Positions 30,249-39,582 of a stretch of DNA of 64,000 nt are shown here, piece after piece. The notes under the pieces are model-generated. The model made no database searches, was not told the origin of the DNA, and saw only the letters and a program-made list of their open reading frames with translations. Origin of the DNA: Novosphingobium sp. (lineage in GTDB: Bacteria > Pseudomonadota > Alphaproteobacteria > Sphingomonadales > Sphingomonadaceae); NCBI RefSeq assembly GCF_027489515.1, contig NZ_JAIXZS010000018.1, positions 1-64,000 of the forward strand, read 5' to 3'. The position numbers and the translations under genes were made by a program. Each line of letters opens with the position of its first letter. The first letter of the stretch is position 1.

Positions 30249-31424
30249 ATGACCTCGCAACCGATTGACCGGGCCAGAGCCCAGGCCGCCAATGCCCGCG
30301 CCATGGCTGCGCTGCGTGCTGGCGATGCGCCGGCCGCGATCCTCGCCGCGCACGAGGCGGCGCATGCCGATCCGGGCGCGCTTTCGTTGTGGATCAATCT
30401 GGCGCTGGCCTGCCGCCTTGGCGGAGATGCTGCCGGCGAGCGGGCTGCGCTCGAGCGGGCGCTCGATCTCGACCGGCTCGATTTCACCGCGCAACTGCGC
30501 ATGGCGCAGCTGCTCCAGCGCGAGGGCGAGGAGACCAAGGCCCTCGTCGCCTGGGACGGCGTGCGGCAACTGGCGCAGCACTTTCCCGGCCTGCCCGAGC
30601 CGGTCCGCGCCGAACTCGCGGTGGGCGAAGCCTATTGCGAGGCCTTGCGCGCCCGGCTGGCGGCGGCTGCGCGGGCTTCGCTGGCGGCCGTGCAGGACGG
30701 GCTTGATGAGACCGAGCGCCGCCGCATCGGCGCGTTTACCGGGATCGCGCTGGGTGAGCGGCGCATCTACCACAACGAGTGTGCGGGCCTGCACTATCCC
30801 TTCCTCCCCGCCGACGAGTTCTTCGATGCCGGCCACTTCCCGTGGTTTGCTGCGCTCGAGGCCGGGGCGAGCGCCATCCGCGCCGAACTCGAAGCCTTGC
30901 TGGCCGAGCCCGGCGAGGTCATCCGGCCCTATGTGCGGATGGAGCCGGGCAGCCCCGAGAACAAATGGACCCCGCTTGATGGTTCGCTGGATTGGTCTGC
31001 CTGCTTTCTGTGGGAGTACGGCGTACCCAACGCCGCGGTGATCGAACGCTGCCCCGAGACCGCACGCATCCTCGAAAGCCTGCCTCTCGCGCGGATTCCG
31101 GGGCGGGCGCCCAATGCTTTCTTCTCGGTGCTGCGCCCGCGCAGCCATATCCCGGCGCATACCGGGGTCACCAATACCCGCGCCATCATCCATCTCGCGC
31201 TTGATGTGCCGCCCGGCTGCGGCTTCCGCGTCGGCGGCGAAACGCGCGAGTGGGTGGAGGGCAAGGCTTTCGCGTTCGACGACACGATCGAGCACGAGGC
31301 CTGGAACACCAGCGACGCGCGACGCGCGGTGCTGATCATCGATGCGTGGAATCCGCATCTCAGCGAACGCGAGCGCGCGGCGATCACGGCTTACTTTGCG
31401 GCCAGCGATACGGCACTGGGCTGA
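30249..31424 (+). CDS. TPR-containing aspartyl/asparaginyl beta-hydroxylase family protein
   Basis: FFSVLRPRSHIPAHTGVTNTRAIIHLALDVPPGCGFRVGGETREWVEGKAFAFDDTIEHEAWN; iron/2OG ligand pattern. Confidence 0.9.
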   Translation: MTSQPIDRARAQAANARAMAALRAGDAPAAILAAHEAAHADPGALSLWINLALACRLGGDAAGERAALERALDLDRLDFTAQLRMAQLLQREGEETKALVAWDGVRQLAQHFPGLPEPVRAELAVGEAYCEALRARLAAAARASLAAVQDGLDETERRRIGAFTGIALGERRIYHNECAGLHYPFLPADEFFDAGHFPWFAALEAGASAIRAELEALLAEPGEVIRPYVRMEPGSPENKWTPLDGSLDWSACFLWEYGVPNAAVIERCPETARILESLPLARIPGRAPNAFFSVLRPRSHIPAHTGVTNTRAIIHLALDVPPGCGFRVGGETREWVEGKAFAFDDTIEHEAWNTSDARRAVLIIDAWNPHLSERERAAITAYFAASDTALG

Positions 31425-31502
31425 TCCGGCCCGCCTTGCAGGGTTTGCCTCGCTGGGTTAGTTTGGCTTCATATCATCGCTTTGCCATGAAGGATTCCGC
31501 GC

Positions 31503-31817
31503 ATGCCCGCGTCATTGCTCCTTGCCCTCGCGGCCGCAGCCGCCACGCCCGCGCTGCCCGCTGCCGAACTGCCCACGTTGGAAAAAGACCCGACCGTGAT
31601 GTCGCAATCGGAGATCCGCGCCTTCAACAAGGGGCGTCTGGCGACGGACCGCGATTTCATCCGCTGCGTGCGCCGGGAGGAAACCGGCTCGCTGGTGCGG
31701 CGCAGCTTCACCTGCCACACGGTCGAGCAATGGGCGAAGATGGATCAGCAGGGCAACCAGAACGCCCGCGACACTTATGACGCGATGACCAGCAAGGCCA
31801 CGCGTACCTCGGGCTGA
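31503..31817 (+). CDS. Hypothetical exported protein
   Basis: Signal peptide; FIRCVRREETGSLVRRSFTCHTVEQWAKMDQQGN. Confidence 0.6.
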   Translation: MPASLLLALAAAAATPALPAAELPTLEKDPTVMSQSEIRAFNKGRLATDRDFIRCVRREETGSLVRRSFTCHTVEQWAKMDQQGNQNARDTYDAMTSKATRTSG

Positions 31818-31825
31818 AGGCGCAG

Positions 31826-32359
31826 CTACTGCGCCAGCCGTACGACGCGGACGTAGGAACCCTTGTCGATTGATGCGAGATAGCTGCCGAGCGCACCGCG
31901 CTTGATCCGGATCTTGAGGCCGGGCCGGGCGAACTGGTCCGCGCCATCGGTCTGCCGCCAGCGCGCTCCGTCAGCAAGGGTGAGCACAGCCTGTCCGTCC
32001 GGCGCGGTGCGCACGGCCGCAATCGTGGTCTCGATCTCCTGTACGTCCTCGCCTTCGGTGCCGCCGAACAGTTTGAGCTTGGGCAGGGTGAAACCGAACA
32101 GGCCCTTCTTCGTCTCGCGGATCGTGGCGCGGTCGGCGACGACAATGTCCTCCTTTTCGCGCGCAGCAGCGAGCGCGGCAACGCTCCTGTCGTAGCAGGC
32201 AAGTCGATCGCTGTCGGCGGTGAGCGTGCGGCAATTGACGACCGCTTCGAACACGGGCGGCAATTCCTTCGGCAGCGGAGACTTGTCCTTGCCGGCGATG
32301 GGCGTGGCAGCAAGGGCCAGCGCCCCGAGGGCAATGCAGCTCAGGATGGGGCGATGCAT
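31826..32359 (-). CDS. Hypothetical exported protein
   Basis: Signal peptide MHRPILSCIALGALALAATPIAG; compositionally coherent ORF. Confidence 0.65.
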   Translation of the reverse strand: MHRPILSCIALGALALAATPIAGKDKSPLPKELPPVFEAVVNCRTLTADSDRLACYDRSVAALAAAREKEDIVVADRATIRETKKGLFGFTLPKLKLFGGTEGEDVQEIETTIAAVRTAPDGQAVLTLADGARWRQTDGADQFARPGLKIRIKRGALGSYLASIDKGSYVRVVRLAQ

Positions 32360-32641
32360 GGTCTTTCCTCTCCAAGGGGGGCTTGCTCGGCGCCTTCTTC
32401 GCGCGCGCCGCGGCGAAGGTCAATCGACCGCGCACGGCGTGGTAAACCTTGCTGCTTATCGCACCACCGCGCGCCTTGAATTCACCGCATCAGTAACCAT
32501 TTCGCCGAAACAAGCGAACGATACCGCGACCCCCGTGCGCCTTGGCCTGTGCCCTGGTTCACAGCCAGCACGGGAACACAGCGGTAGAGCCAGTGCCGAA
32601 GCGGCGCGGCAGTCCGCGCATGCAAGGTTGGAAGAAGTACG

Positions 32642-32779
32642 ATGACGCTTTTTGGCAAGGATCTCGTTCGCTCGCTCGTGCTGGGCTTCGCACTCGGTTC
32701 GGTCGGGATGGTGGCCACATTCGGCGTGCAGCCGGCACAGGCGGCGACCCCCGCCGTAAGTGTTCAGGCCCAGCGATGA
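32642..32779 (+). CDS. 45-aa secreted or membrane microprotein overlapping the msrA start
   Basis: MTLFGKDLVRSLVLGFALGSVGMVATFGVQPAQAATPAVSVQAQR*, ATGA overlap with msrA; below the length cutoff of the supplied ORF track. Confidence 0.5.
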   Translation: MTLFGKDLVRSLVLGFALGSVGMVATFGVQPAQAATPAVSVQAQR

Positions 32780-33465
32780 GCCGCGCCCGCACGCAGATCC
32801 GCTTCCTCGCTGGCGCGCTCGCCGCGTCGCTGGCGGCCGCCTGCCTCCAACCGGCACAGGCCGAATCCGGCGTTTCGGCGCCGGCCTCGGTGGTGCAGGC
32901 GAATGAAGCCAAGGGCCTCAAGTCGGCGGTCTTCGCCGGCGGTTGCTTCTGGGGAATGGAAGCGGTGTTCAGCCATGTGAAGGGCGTGAGCAGCGTGGTC
33001 TCCGGCTATGAGGGCGGCAAGCGCAGCGATGCGCACTACGAGATCGTGAGTTCCGGCACGACCGCCCATGCCGAAGCGGTGCGCATCACCTATGATCCGG
33101 CGGTGGTCCGCTATGACCAGCTGCTGCAGGTGTTCTTCTCGGTCGCGAGCGATCCCACCCAGCTCAACCGCCAGTATCCCGATACCGGCACCCAGTACCG
33201 AAATGCGATTGTGCCGCTCAGCCCCGAGCAGGCGCGCGTCGCCACGGCTTATCTGGCGCAGCTCAAGAAGGCGGGCTTGTGGAAGCGTCCGATTGTCACG
33301 GCGGTCGAGCCCAATCGCGGCTTCTTCGCGGCCGAGGACTATCATCAGGACTTCGCGCTGAAGAACCCCGATCACGGCTATATCCGCATGTGGGATGTGC
33401 CTAAGGTCGCAGCGCTCAAGCGCACTTTCCCGGGGCTATGGAAGCCTGACTTCACGCGCGGCTGA
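32776..33465 (+). CDS. msrA: Peptide-methionine (S)-S-oxide reductase, exported form
   Basis: AVFAGGCFWGMEAVFSHVKGVSSVVSGYEGG, FFSVASDPTQLNRQYPDTGTQYRNAIV; N-terminal signal peptide. Confidence 0.93.
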   Translation: MSRARTQIRFLAGALAASLAAACLQPAQAESGVSAPASVVQANEAKGLKSAVFAGGCFWGMEAVFSHVKGVSSVVSGYEGGKRSDAHYEIVSSGTTAHAEAVRITYDPAVVRYDQLLQVFFSVASDPTQLNRQYPDTGTQYRNAIVPLSPEQARVATAYLAQLKKAGLWKRPIVTAVEPNRGFFAAEDYHQDFALKNPDHGYIRMWDVPKVAALKRTFPGLWKPDFTRG

Positions 33466-33520
33466 GGCCGGTTTCGCGCTGGATTTGCGCTTCGAGCCAA
33501 GGCGGTTTATCTCTCCAGCC

Positions 33521-34000
33521 ATGGCGGGCCATCACAACCATCACGATTTTGCCGGTGACTTGCTGGTCGATGCAGCGCGCGGCGCGCTGCAGGCGGCGGG
33601 CGAGCAGTGGACGGACATGCGCAGCGACGTGTTCGAGGCGCTCGCGGCGCACGAGAAACCGGCATCGGCCTATGATATCGCGGAGAGCGTGGGCGCGCGG
33701 CGCGGCAAGCGGGTTGCGGCCAACAGCGTCTACCGCATTCTCGACCTGTTCGTGCGCACGAATCTCGCGCGGCGGGTGGAAAGCGCCAATGCCTATGTCG
33801 CGAACAGCCATCCCGGCTGCCATCACGATTGCATCTTCCTGATCTGCGATGCCTGCGGCGAGGCGACGCATATCGATGATGACACCTTGACCGGCGCCTT
33901 GCGCGATGCGGCCCGGCGTGCCGGATTTGCTGCCGTGCGCCCGGTGGTCGAGATCCGTGGCCGCTGCGGCGACTGCGGCGCGGAAAACGCATCTGCCTGA
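33521..34000 (+). CDS. Fur family transcriptional regulator (Zur-like)
   Basis: HEKPASAYDIAESVG, ANSVYRILDLFVRTNLARRVES, HHDCIFLICDACGE, RGRCGDCG. Confidence 0.85.
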   Translation: MAGHHNHHDFAGDLLVDAARGALQAAGEQWTDMRSDVFEALAAHEKPASAYDIAESVGARRGKRVAANSVYRILDLFVRTNLARRVESANAYVANSHPGCHHDCIFLICDACGEATHIDDDTLTGALRDAARRAGFAAVRPVVEIRGRCGDCGAENASA

Positions 34001-34117
34001 CGTCCTCGCCTGACAGAGCGGCCCGACAGGACAGCCTGACGCGGGGTCTATCTTGTCTTTGCAATTTCAACGCAAGTCGGGTTCGACAGAGCCGCGATGA
34101 GGGTGTAAGACGCTTTA

Positions 34118-36037
34118 ATGTCCAAACCGGTTACGCCGCTGCTCGATACGGTCGATACGCCTGACGACCTTCGCAAGCTTCAACCCTCGCAATTGCGGCA
34201 ACTTGCCGACGAACTGCGCGATGAGATGATCGCCACGGTCGGCCAGACCGGCGGACATCTCGGCTCCGGCCTCGGCGTGGTCGAGCTGACGACCGCGATT
34301 CATTATGTTTTCGAAACGCCGCGCGACCGGCTGATCTGGGATGTCGGCCACCAGGCCTATCCGCACAAGATCCTCACGGGCCGCCGCAGCCGCATGCGCA
34401 CGCTGCGCCAGGGCGGCGGGCTTTCTGGGTTCACCAAGCGCAGCGAAAGCGAATACGATCCGTTCGGCACGGCGCATTCGTCCACCTCGATCTCGGCAGC
34501 GCTGGGCTTTGCCGTGGCCAACAAGCTCTCGGGCCAGCCCGGCAAGGCGATCGCGGTGATCGGCGACGGCGCGATGAGCGCCGGCATGGCCTACGAGGCG
34601 ATGAACAACGCGGCGGAAGCCGGCAACCGCCTCGTCGTGATCCTCAACGACAACGACATGTCGATTGCGCCGCCCGTCGGCGGGCTTTCGGCCTATCTTG
34701 CGCGCCTCGTCTCCTCGCGCCCGTTCCTCGAGCTGCGCGAGATGTTCAAGGCGATTTCGCGCCGCCTGCCCGAACCGCTGCACAAGGCCGCCCGCAAGAC
34801 CGACGAGTTCGCGCGCGGCATGGCGATGGGCGGGACGTTGTTCGAGGAGCTCGGCTTCTACTACGTCGGCCCGATCGACGGCCACAATCTCGACCAGCTC
34901 ATTCCGGTGCTCGAGAATGTGCGCGATGCCGCCGAAGGGCCGTGCCTCGTCCATGTCGTGACGCAGAAGGGCAAGGGCTATGCCCCAGCCGAGAACGCGG
35001 CGGACAAGTACCACGGCGTGCAGAAGTTCGATGTGATCACCGGCGAGCAGGCCAAGAGTGCTGCCGGCCCGCCAAGCTACACCGGCGTGTTCGCCCAGGC
35101 CCTGCTGGCCGAAGCCACGCGTGACAGCACGGTCTGCGCGATCACTGCGGCGATGCCTTCGGGTACCGGGCTCGACAAGTTTGCCAAGACCTACCCCGAC
35201 CGTCTGTTCGATGTCGGCATCGCCGAGCAGCACGCGGTGACGTTTGCCGCCGGGCTTGCCGCGCAGGGCATGCGCCCGTTCTGCGCGATCTATTCAACCT
35301 TCCTGCAGCGCGCTTACGATCAGGTCGTGCACGATGTTGCGATCCAGAACCTGCCGGTGCGCTTCGCGATCGACCGCGCAGGGCTGGTGGGTGCCGACGG
35401 CGCGACCCATGCCGGCTCGTTCGACGTGACCTACCTTGCCACGCTGCCCAACATGGTCGTGATGGCTGCCGCCGACGAGGCCGAGCTGGTCCACATGGTC
35501 CACACCGCAGCCATGCACGACAGCGGGCCGATCGCGTTCCGCTATCCGCGCGGCAACGGTGTTGGCGTGCCGCTGCCGGCGGTTCCCGAGCGGCTGGAGA
35601 TCGGCAAGGGCCGCGTGGTGCGCGAAGGCAGCAAGGTGGCGATCCTTTCGCTCGGCACCCGACTGGGTGAGGCGCTCAAGGCTGCGGACCTGCTCGATGC
35701 CAAGGGCCTCTCGACGACTGTGGCGGACCTGCGTTTTGCCAAGCCGCTGGATGTGGCGCTGATCCGCCGGCTCATGGCCTCGCACGAAGTCGTCGTCACG
35801 GTCGAGGAAGGCTCCATCGGCGGGCTTGGCGCACATGTGCTGACGATGGCGAGCGACGAGGGGCTGACCGACGCGGGCCTGCGCATCCGCACGATGCGCC
35901 TGCCCGATGTGTTCCAGGATCAGGACTCGCCCGATAAGCAGTATGACACGGCGGGGCTCAATGCGCCGCAGATCGTCGACACGGTGCTGAAGGCGCTACG
36001 CCACAACAGCGCCGGCGTGCAGGAAGCGCGCGCCTGA
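34118..36037 (+). CDS. dxs: 1-deoxy-D-xylulose-5-phosphate synthase
   Basis: [63 protein letters not shown]. Confidence 0.97.
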   Translation: MSKPVTPLLDTVDTPDDLRKLQPSQLRQLADELRDEMIATVGQTGGHLGSGLGVVELTTAIHYVFETPRDRLIWDVGHQAYPHKILTGRRSRMRTLRQGGGLSGFTKRSESEYDPFGTAHSSTSISAALGFAVANKLSGQPGKAIAVIGDGAMSAGMAYEAMNNAAEAGNRLVVILNDNDMSIAPPVGGLSAYLARLVSSRPFLELREMFKAISRRLPEPLHKAARKTDEFARGMAMGGTLFEELGFYYVGPIDGHNLDQLIPVLENVRDAAEGPCLVHVVTQKGKGYAPAENAADKYHGVQKFDVITGEQAKSAAGPPSYTGVFAQALLAEATRDSTVCAITAAMPSGTGLDKFAKTYPDRLFDVGIAEQHAVTFAAGLAAQGMRPFCAIYSTFLQRAYDQVVHDVAIQNLPVRFAIDRAGLVGADGATHAGSFDVTYLATLPNMVVMAAADEAELVHMVHTAAMHDSGPIAFRYPRGNGVGVPLPAVPERLEIGKGRVVREGSKVAILSLGTRLGEALKAADLLDAKGLSTTVADLRFAKPLDVALIRRLMASHEVVVTVEEGSIGGLGAHVLTMASDEGLTDAGLRIRTMRLPDVFQDQDSPDKQYDTAGLNAPQIVDTVLKALRHNSAGVQEARA

Positions 36038-36067
36038 TCCGCGCGCTTCCCGTCAGCGTTCCAGACC

Positions 36068-36754
36068 TCAGTACTGTTCGAGCCAGAGCCAGAGTCCGGC
36101 CGGGATAACCGCAAGCTTGAGGTGCAGCCAGGTGAGCAGCAGCCACACCGGAACCGCAGCGACCCAGTAGAATCCGAGATGGCCGAAGGCTGCCGGGTTC
36201 GGCAGGAACGAGGTGCGCTTCATCCACGCGCGCCAGTCCACCCCGTAGAGCGCGACCTTCTTGGCATCCTGGCCGCGCGATCCGATCACGGCGAGCGCGA
36301 TGACGCCGCCCGCGAGGATGATGGTGCGGGCACTCGGCGCCACGAGAATATGCGCCACACCCCATAACGTGAAGGCCGACATCATGGGATGGCGCGTTAC
36401 CTTGAACACGCCGTTGGGCAGTCTGGTTGAAAGGCCGGACACATCGCTGCCTGCCAGCGCCGGATTGCCCACGAGCGACGCGAGGAACAGCGCGGAGGCC
36501 ACCAGTGTGAGCAGCGAGGCGAGCACCCACGGGACCAGGGCCTGCCCGTCCCACAATTGCGGTGACGGCGATGCCTTGCCAAACGCGATCACGGCAGCAC
36601 TGAAGGTGAGCAGCGAGATGATCGAGTAGAGTCCGAGAAACCCGCCTTGTCCGAACCGGCGGACCATGGCTGCGCGCCAGGGGTGAGACATGAGTAGATG
36701 TGTGCCGACAAAAGCGACCATGCCGACGGCAAGCATAAGGGTTGCACTATCCAT
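36068..36754 (-). CDS. NnrU family membrane protein
   Basis: VAFVGTHLLMSHPWRAAMVRRFGQGGFLGLYSIISLLTF and KVTRHPMMSAFTLWGVAHIL. Confidence 0.85.
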   Translation of the reverse strand: MDSATLMLAVGMVAFVGTHLLMSHPWRAAMVRRFGQGGFLGLYSIISLLTFSAAVIAFGKASPSPQLWDGQALVPWVLASLLTLVASALFLASLVGNPALAGSDVSGLSTRLPNGVFKVTRHPMMSAFTLWGVAHILVAPSARTIILAGGVIALAVIGSRGQDAKKVALYGVDWRAWMKRTSFLPNPAAFGHLGFYWVAAVPVWLLLTWLHLKLAVIPAGLWLWLEQY

Positions 36755-36811
36755 GGCTCGATCCCTCCCACAACCTTCGCCCTGCCTTGTATAACGGTGA
36801 GCGACAGATCT

Positions 36812-38176
36812 TTATTCGTATGCCTTGGGCAGCCCCTCCTCACCCGGATGACGGTACCTTTGGCGCAATCTTGACTGGTGGTTTACCAAAGATTGCGGCC
36901 TGCCGTCGATGAATATAGTTACCGGAGCGGATGACAGCTCCAGCGGGTCGCCATCCCACAGTACGAGGTCGGCGGCGAGGCCGGGCTTGAGGCTGCCGAA
37001 CACCGCCCCCTGCCCGAGAATATCCGCCGGGATGGAGGTTATGGCCGCAAGCGCCTGGCCCCAGCTCAGTCCTGTTGCGCCCGGCACACGCGAAAGGCCG
37101 ACGAGATTGCCCGCGAATTGCGGTGCATAGCGCGGCTGATCGTTGTCATAGAAGCTGCCGAGCGCAACCTTGACGCCTGCTGCGGTCATCCGGCCGACGT
37201 TGGACTGGGTGGCGGCCAGCGTCTCGAACGTACCGGGCAGGTCCGCCAGCGCGCTCGCCAGCACGGGGACCTTGGCGGCGGCGATCTCGTTCGCCACGCG
37301 CCATCCCTCGCCCGCGCCGACGATCACCAGCCGCAGCGCCGGAAACTCGCGGCCGAGCGCGAGCAGGCTGCGGATATCGGCAGCACGCTCGACATGAACG
37401 AACAGCGGCTGCTTGCCTGCCACCACCGGGATCAGCGCGGCGGCGTCGACACGCGTGAGCAGCGCATCGCCGGGCTGCGCCGGTTCGGCTGCAGCGGCGT
37501 TCTTGCTGTCCTTGCCTGGCTTGTGCTGCGAAAGCTCACGTGCCTCGCGCAGCGCGTTGCGCAGCAGCGCCTGCGCCGCGACGCGGCTGCCGCCGGCAAG
37601 GTCCGCCCCGCGCTCGCCAAGTTCGACCAGCTGGAAGGCGCGTGGCTGGACCGTGCCGGGCCCGTTCTGGGCCAGGTCGATCACCGCGCCCTGCCCGGCA
37701 AAGATCGCGTTGGCGGCAACTGGCGCGACGCCCGCGCGCGTGATCCCGCCTGCGCGGCTCACCGCAACCGGCGGCGCATCGTTATCGATCGCCAGTGAGA
37801 CATCGAGCCCGGCGGAAAAGCGCGCTGTGCCGCCATAGCTGTCGTTGCTTTCATCGACCGCGCCGACATCGACGAGGCCAAGATCGGTCATCGCGGTAAC
37901 GAGGCCGGGCGTAACCCATTTCCCGGTCCCATCGATGACCGGGATCCCGGCGGGAATGGCCACGTCGCTTCCCGCCGCGACGATCTTGCCGCCGCGGACC
38001 AGCACGGCCCCGCCCGAGATCGGCGCGCTGCCGTCACCGATGGCAATGGTGGCGCCCGTCACCGCGAAATCGCCCGAGGGGGACGTGGCAGGTGTATCTG
38101 CCGCATCGGCGGCGTGGGCCGGTAGCGCCGTGCCGGCCAGCAGCAGCGCGGCGAGGAGGAGCGAGGCGCGCTTCAT
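36812..38176 (-). CDS. Amidohydrolase family protein, exported
   Basis: Signal peptide; IPVIDGTGKWVTPGLVTAMTDLGLVDVGAVDE; GSLKPGLAADLVLWDGDPLEL. Confidence 0.85.
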   Translation of the reverse strand: MKRASLLLAALLLAGTALPAHAADAADTPATSPSGDFAVTGATIAIGDGSAPISGGAVLVRGGKIVAAGSDVAIPAGIPVIDGTGKWVTPGLVTAMTDLGLVDVGAVDESNDSYGGTARFSAGLDVSLAIDNDAPPVAVSRAGGITRAGVAPVAANAIFAGQGAVIDLAQNGPGTVQPRAFQLVELGERGADLAGGSRVAAQALLRNALREARELSQHKPGKDSKNAAAAEPAQPGDALLTRVDAAALIPVVAGKQPLFVHVERAADIRSLLALGREFPALRLVIVGAGEGWRVANEIAAAKVPVLASALADLPGTFETLAATQSNVGRMTAAGVKVALGSFYDNDQPRYAPQFAGNLVGLSRVPGATGLSWGQALAAITSIPADILGQGAVFGSLKPGLAADLVLWDGDPLELSSAPVTIFIDGRPQSLVNHQSRLRQRYRHPGEEGLPKAYE

Positions 38177-39582
38177 TTCACGTCTCCCTCACCGGGCAGG
38201 CCGAGTTCGAAATCGCTGACCGGGCGCCGTTTCGGATCGCCGAGATCGAACAGCAGGGCGCCATCGACCCACACCTTCTCGGGCCGCGAGTAGACCGAAA
38301 GCGGATTGCCGTTCCACAGCACCAGATCACCCATCTTGCCCGGCGCAAGGCTGCCGGTCTGCTTGTCGATGCCCAGCGCCTTGGCGGGATTGAGCGTGAT
38401 CCAGCGGATCACCTGGCCATCGGATACGTCGATCCCGATGCGCCGCCCGGCCGCGCGGGCCTTGGCGGCTTCCTGGTTGAGCCGCTGAATGCCATTGGCG
38501 TCGTCCGAATGGATGATCACGCAGGCGCCCGCATCGGCGAGCAGCGCAGCGTTTTCAGGAATGCCGTCGAAGGCTTCCATCTTGAAGCCCCACCAGTCCG
38601 CCCAGATGGCGGCGCAGATGCCGTTTTCCCTGAGCAGGTCGGCGATCTTGTAGGCCTCGACCGCGTGGTGGAAGGCCGTGACCTTGTAGCCGAACTCCTT
38701 GGCCATATCGATGACCTGCGCCATCTCGTCGGCGCGGTAGCAGTGGTTCTGGACGAGGATCTTGCCGTCGAGCACGTCGGCCATCGTGTCCATTGCCAGA
38801 TCGCGCTCGGTCAGTTTCCCCTCGGCGCGCTTCTTGCGGTACTCGGCGGCCTTGATCCACGCCTGCCGGTCCACCGCGAAGTTGCCCATGCGGGTGGAAG
38901 GCATCGTGTTGCGACCGCCGTAGACGCGTTTGGGGTTCTCTCCGCAAGCCATCTTCATTCCATAGGGTGCGCCGGGAAACTTCATCGCCTGCACGGTGCG
39001 GGCATAGACGTTCTTGAGCACGACCGAGCGGCCGCCGATCAGATTGGCCGAGCCGGGCAGGATCTGCATCGAGGTGACGCCGCCGTTGGTGAGCGCCCGG
39101 CTGAAGCCGGGGTCCTGCGGCCAGACGCTATGTTCGGCCCAGACTTGCGGCGTGGTCGGCGAAGTTGCTTCGTTGCCATCCGAATGCGCCTGTACACCGG
39201 GGCTGGCATAGACGCCGAGGTGGCTGTGGATGTCGATCACCCCGGGCGTGACGAACTTGCCGGTGCCATCGATGCGGCGGTAGCCATCCGGCACGGCGAG
39301 CCGCGCATCGCCAACGGCCACAACCTTGCCACCCTTCAGGAGGACGGTGCCGCCCGCGATCTCCCCGCCCGTGCCGTCGAACACCGTGGCGCCGACGATC
39401 GCAGTGGGCTCACCCGGATAGGGCTTGTAGGTCGAGGGGTAGGGGTTTTCTTGCCAGACCGGGGTAGTTGGTACTGCCTTGGTTTCGGCCATTCCGGCAC
39501 CTGGGCTGGCCAGCAGGGCAAGGCCGGCCAGCACATGGGCAGCCGTGCGTCCGATGGTCCTGAACGATCCCATTCGCGTCAT
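38173..39582 (-). CDS. Amidohydrolase family protein, exported
   Basis: RIDGTGKFVTPGVIDIHSHLGVYASPG; ALGIDKQTGSLAPGKMGDLVLWNGNPLS; 4-bp overlaps with both neighbours. Confidence 0.88.
   Translation of the reverse strand: MTRMGSFRTIGRTAAHVLAGLALLASPGAGMAETKAVPTTPVWQENPYPSTYKPYPGEPTAIVGATVFDGTGGEIAGGTVLLKGGKVVAVGDARLAVPDGYRRIDGTGKFVTPGVIDIHSHLGVYASPGVQAHSDGNEATSPTTPQVWAEHSVWPQDPGFSRALTNGGVTSMQILPGSANLIGGRSVVLKNVYARTVQAMKFPGAPYGMKMACGENPKRVYGGRNTMPSTRMGNFAVDRQAWIKAAEYRKKRAEGKLTERDLAMDTMADVLDGKILVQNHCYRADEMAQVIDMAKEFGYKVTAFHHAVEAYKIADLLRENGICAAIWADWWGFKMEAFDGIPENAALLADAGACVIIHSDDANGIQRLNQEAAKARAAGRRIGIDVSDGQVIRWITLNPAKALGIDKQTGSLAPGKMGDLVLWNGNPLSVYSRPEKVWVDGALLFDLGDPKRRPVSDFELGLPGEGDVK

Noticed and set aside
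34115-35233. 372-aa minus-strand ORF inside dxs
   Set aside because: Antisense to unmistakable dxs; His/Arg-rich shadow translation.
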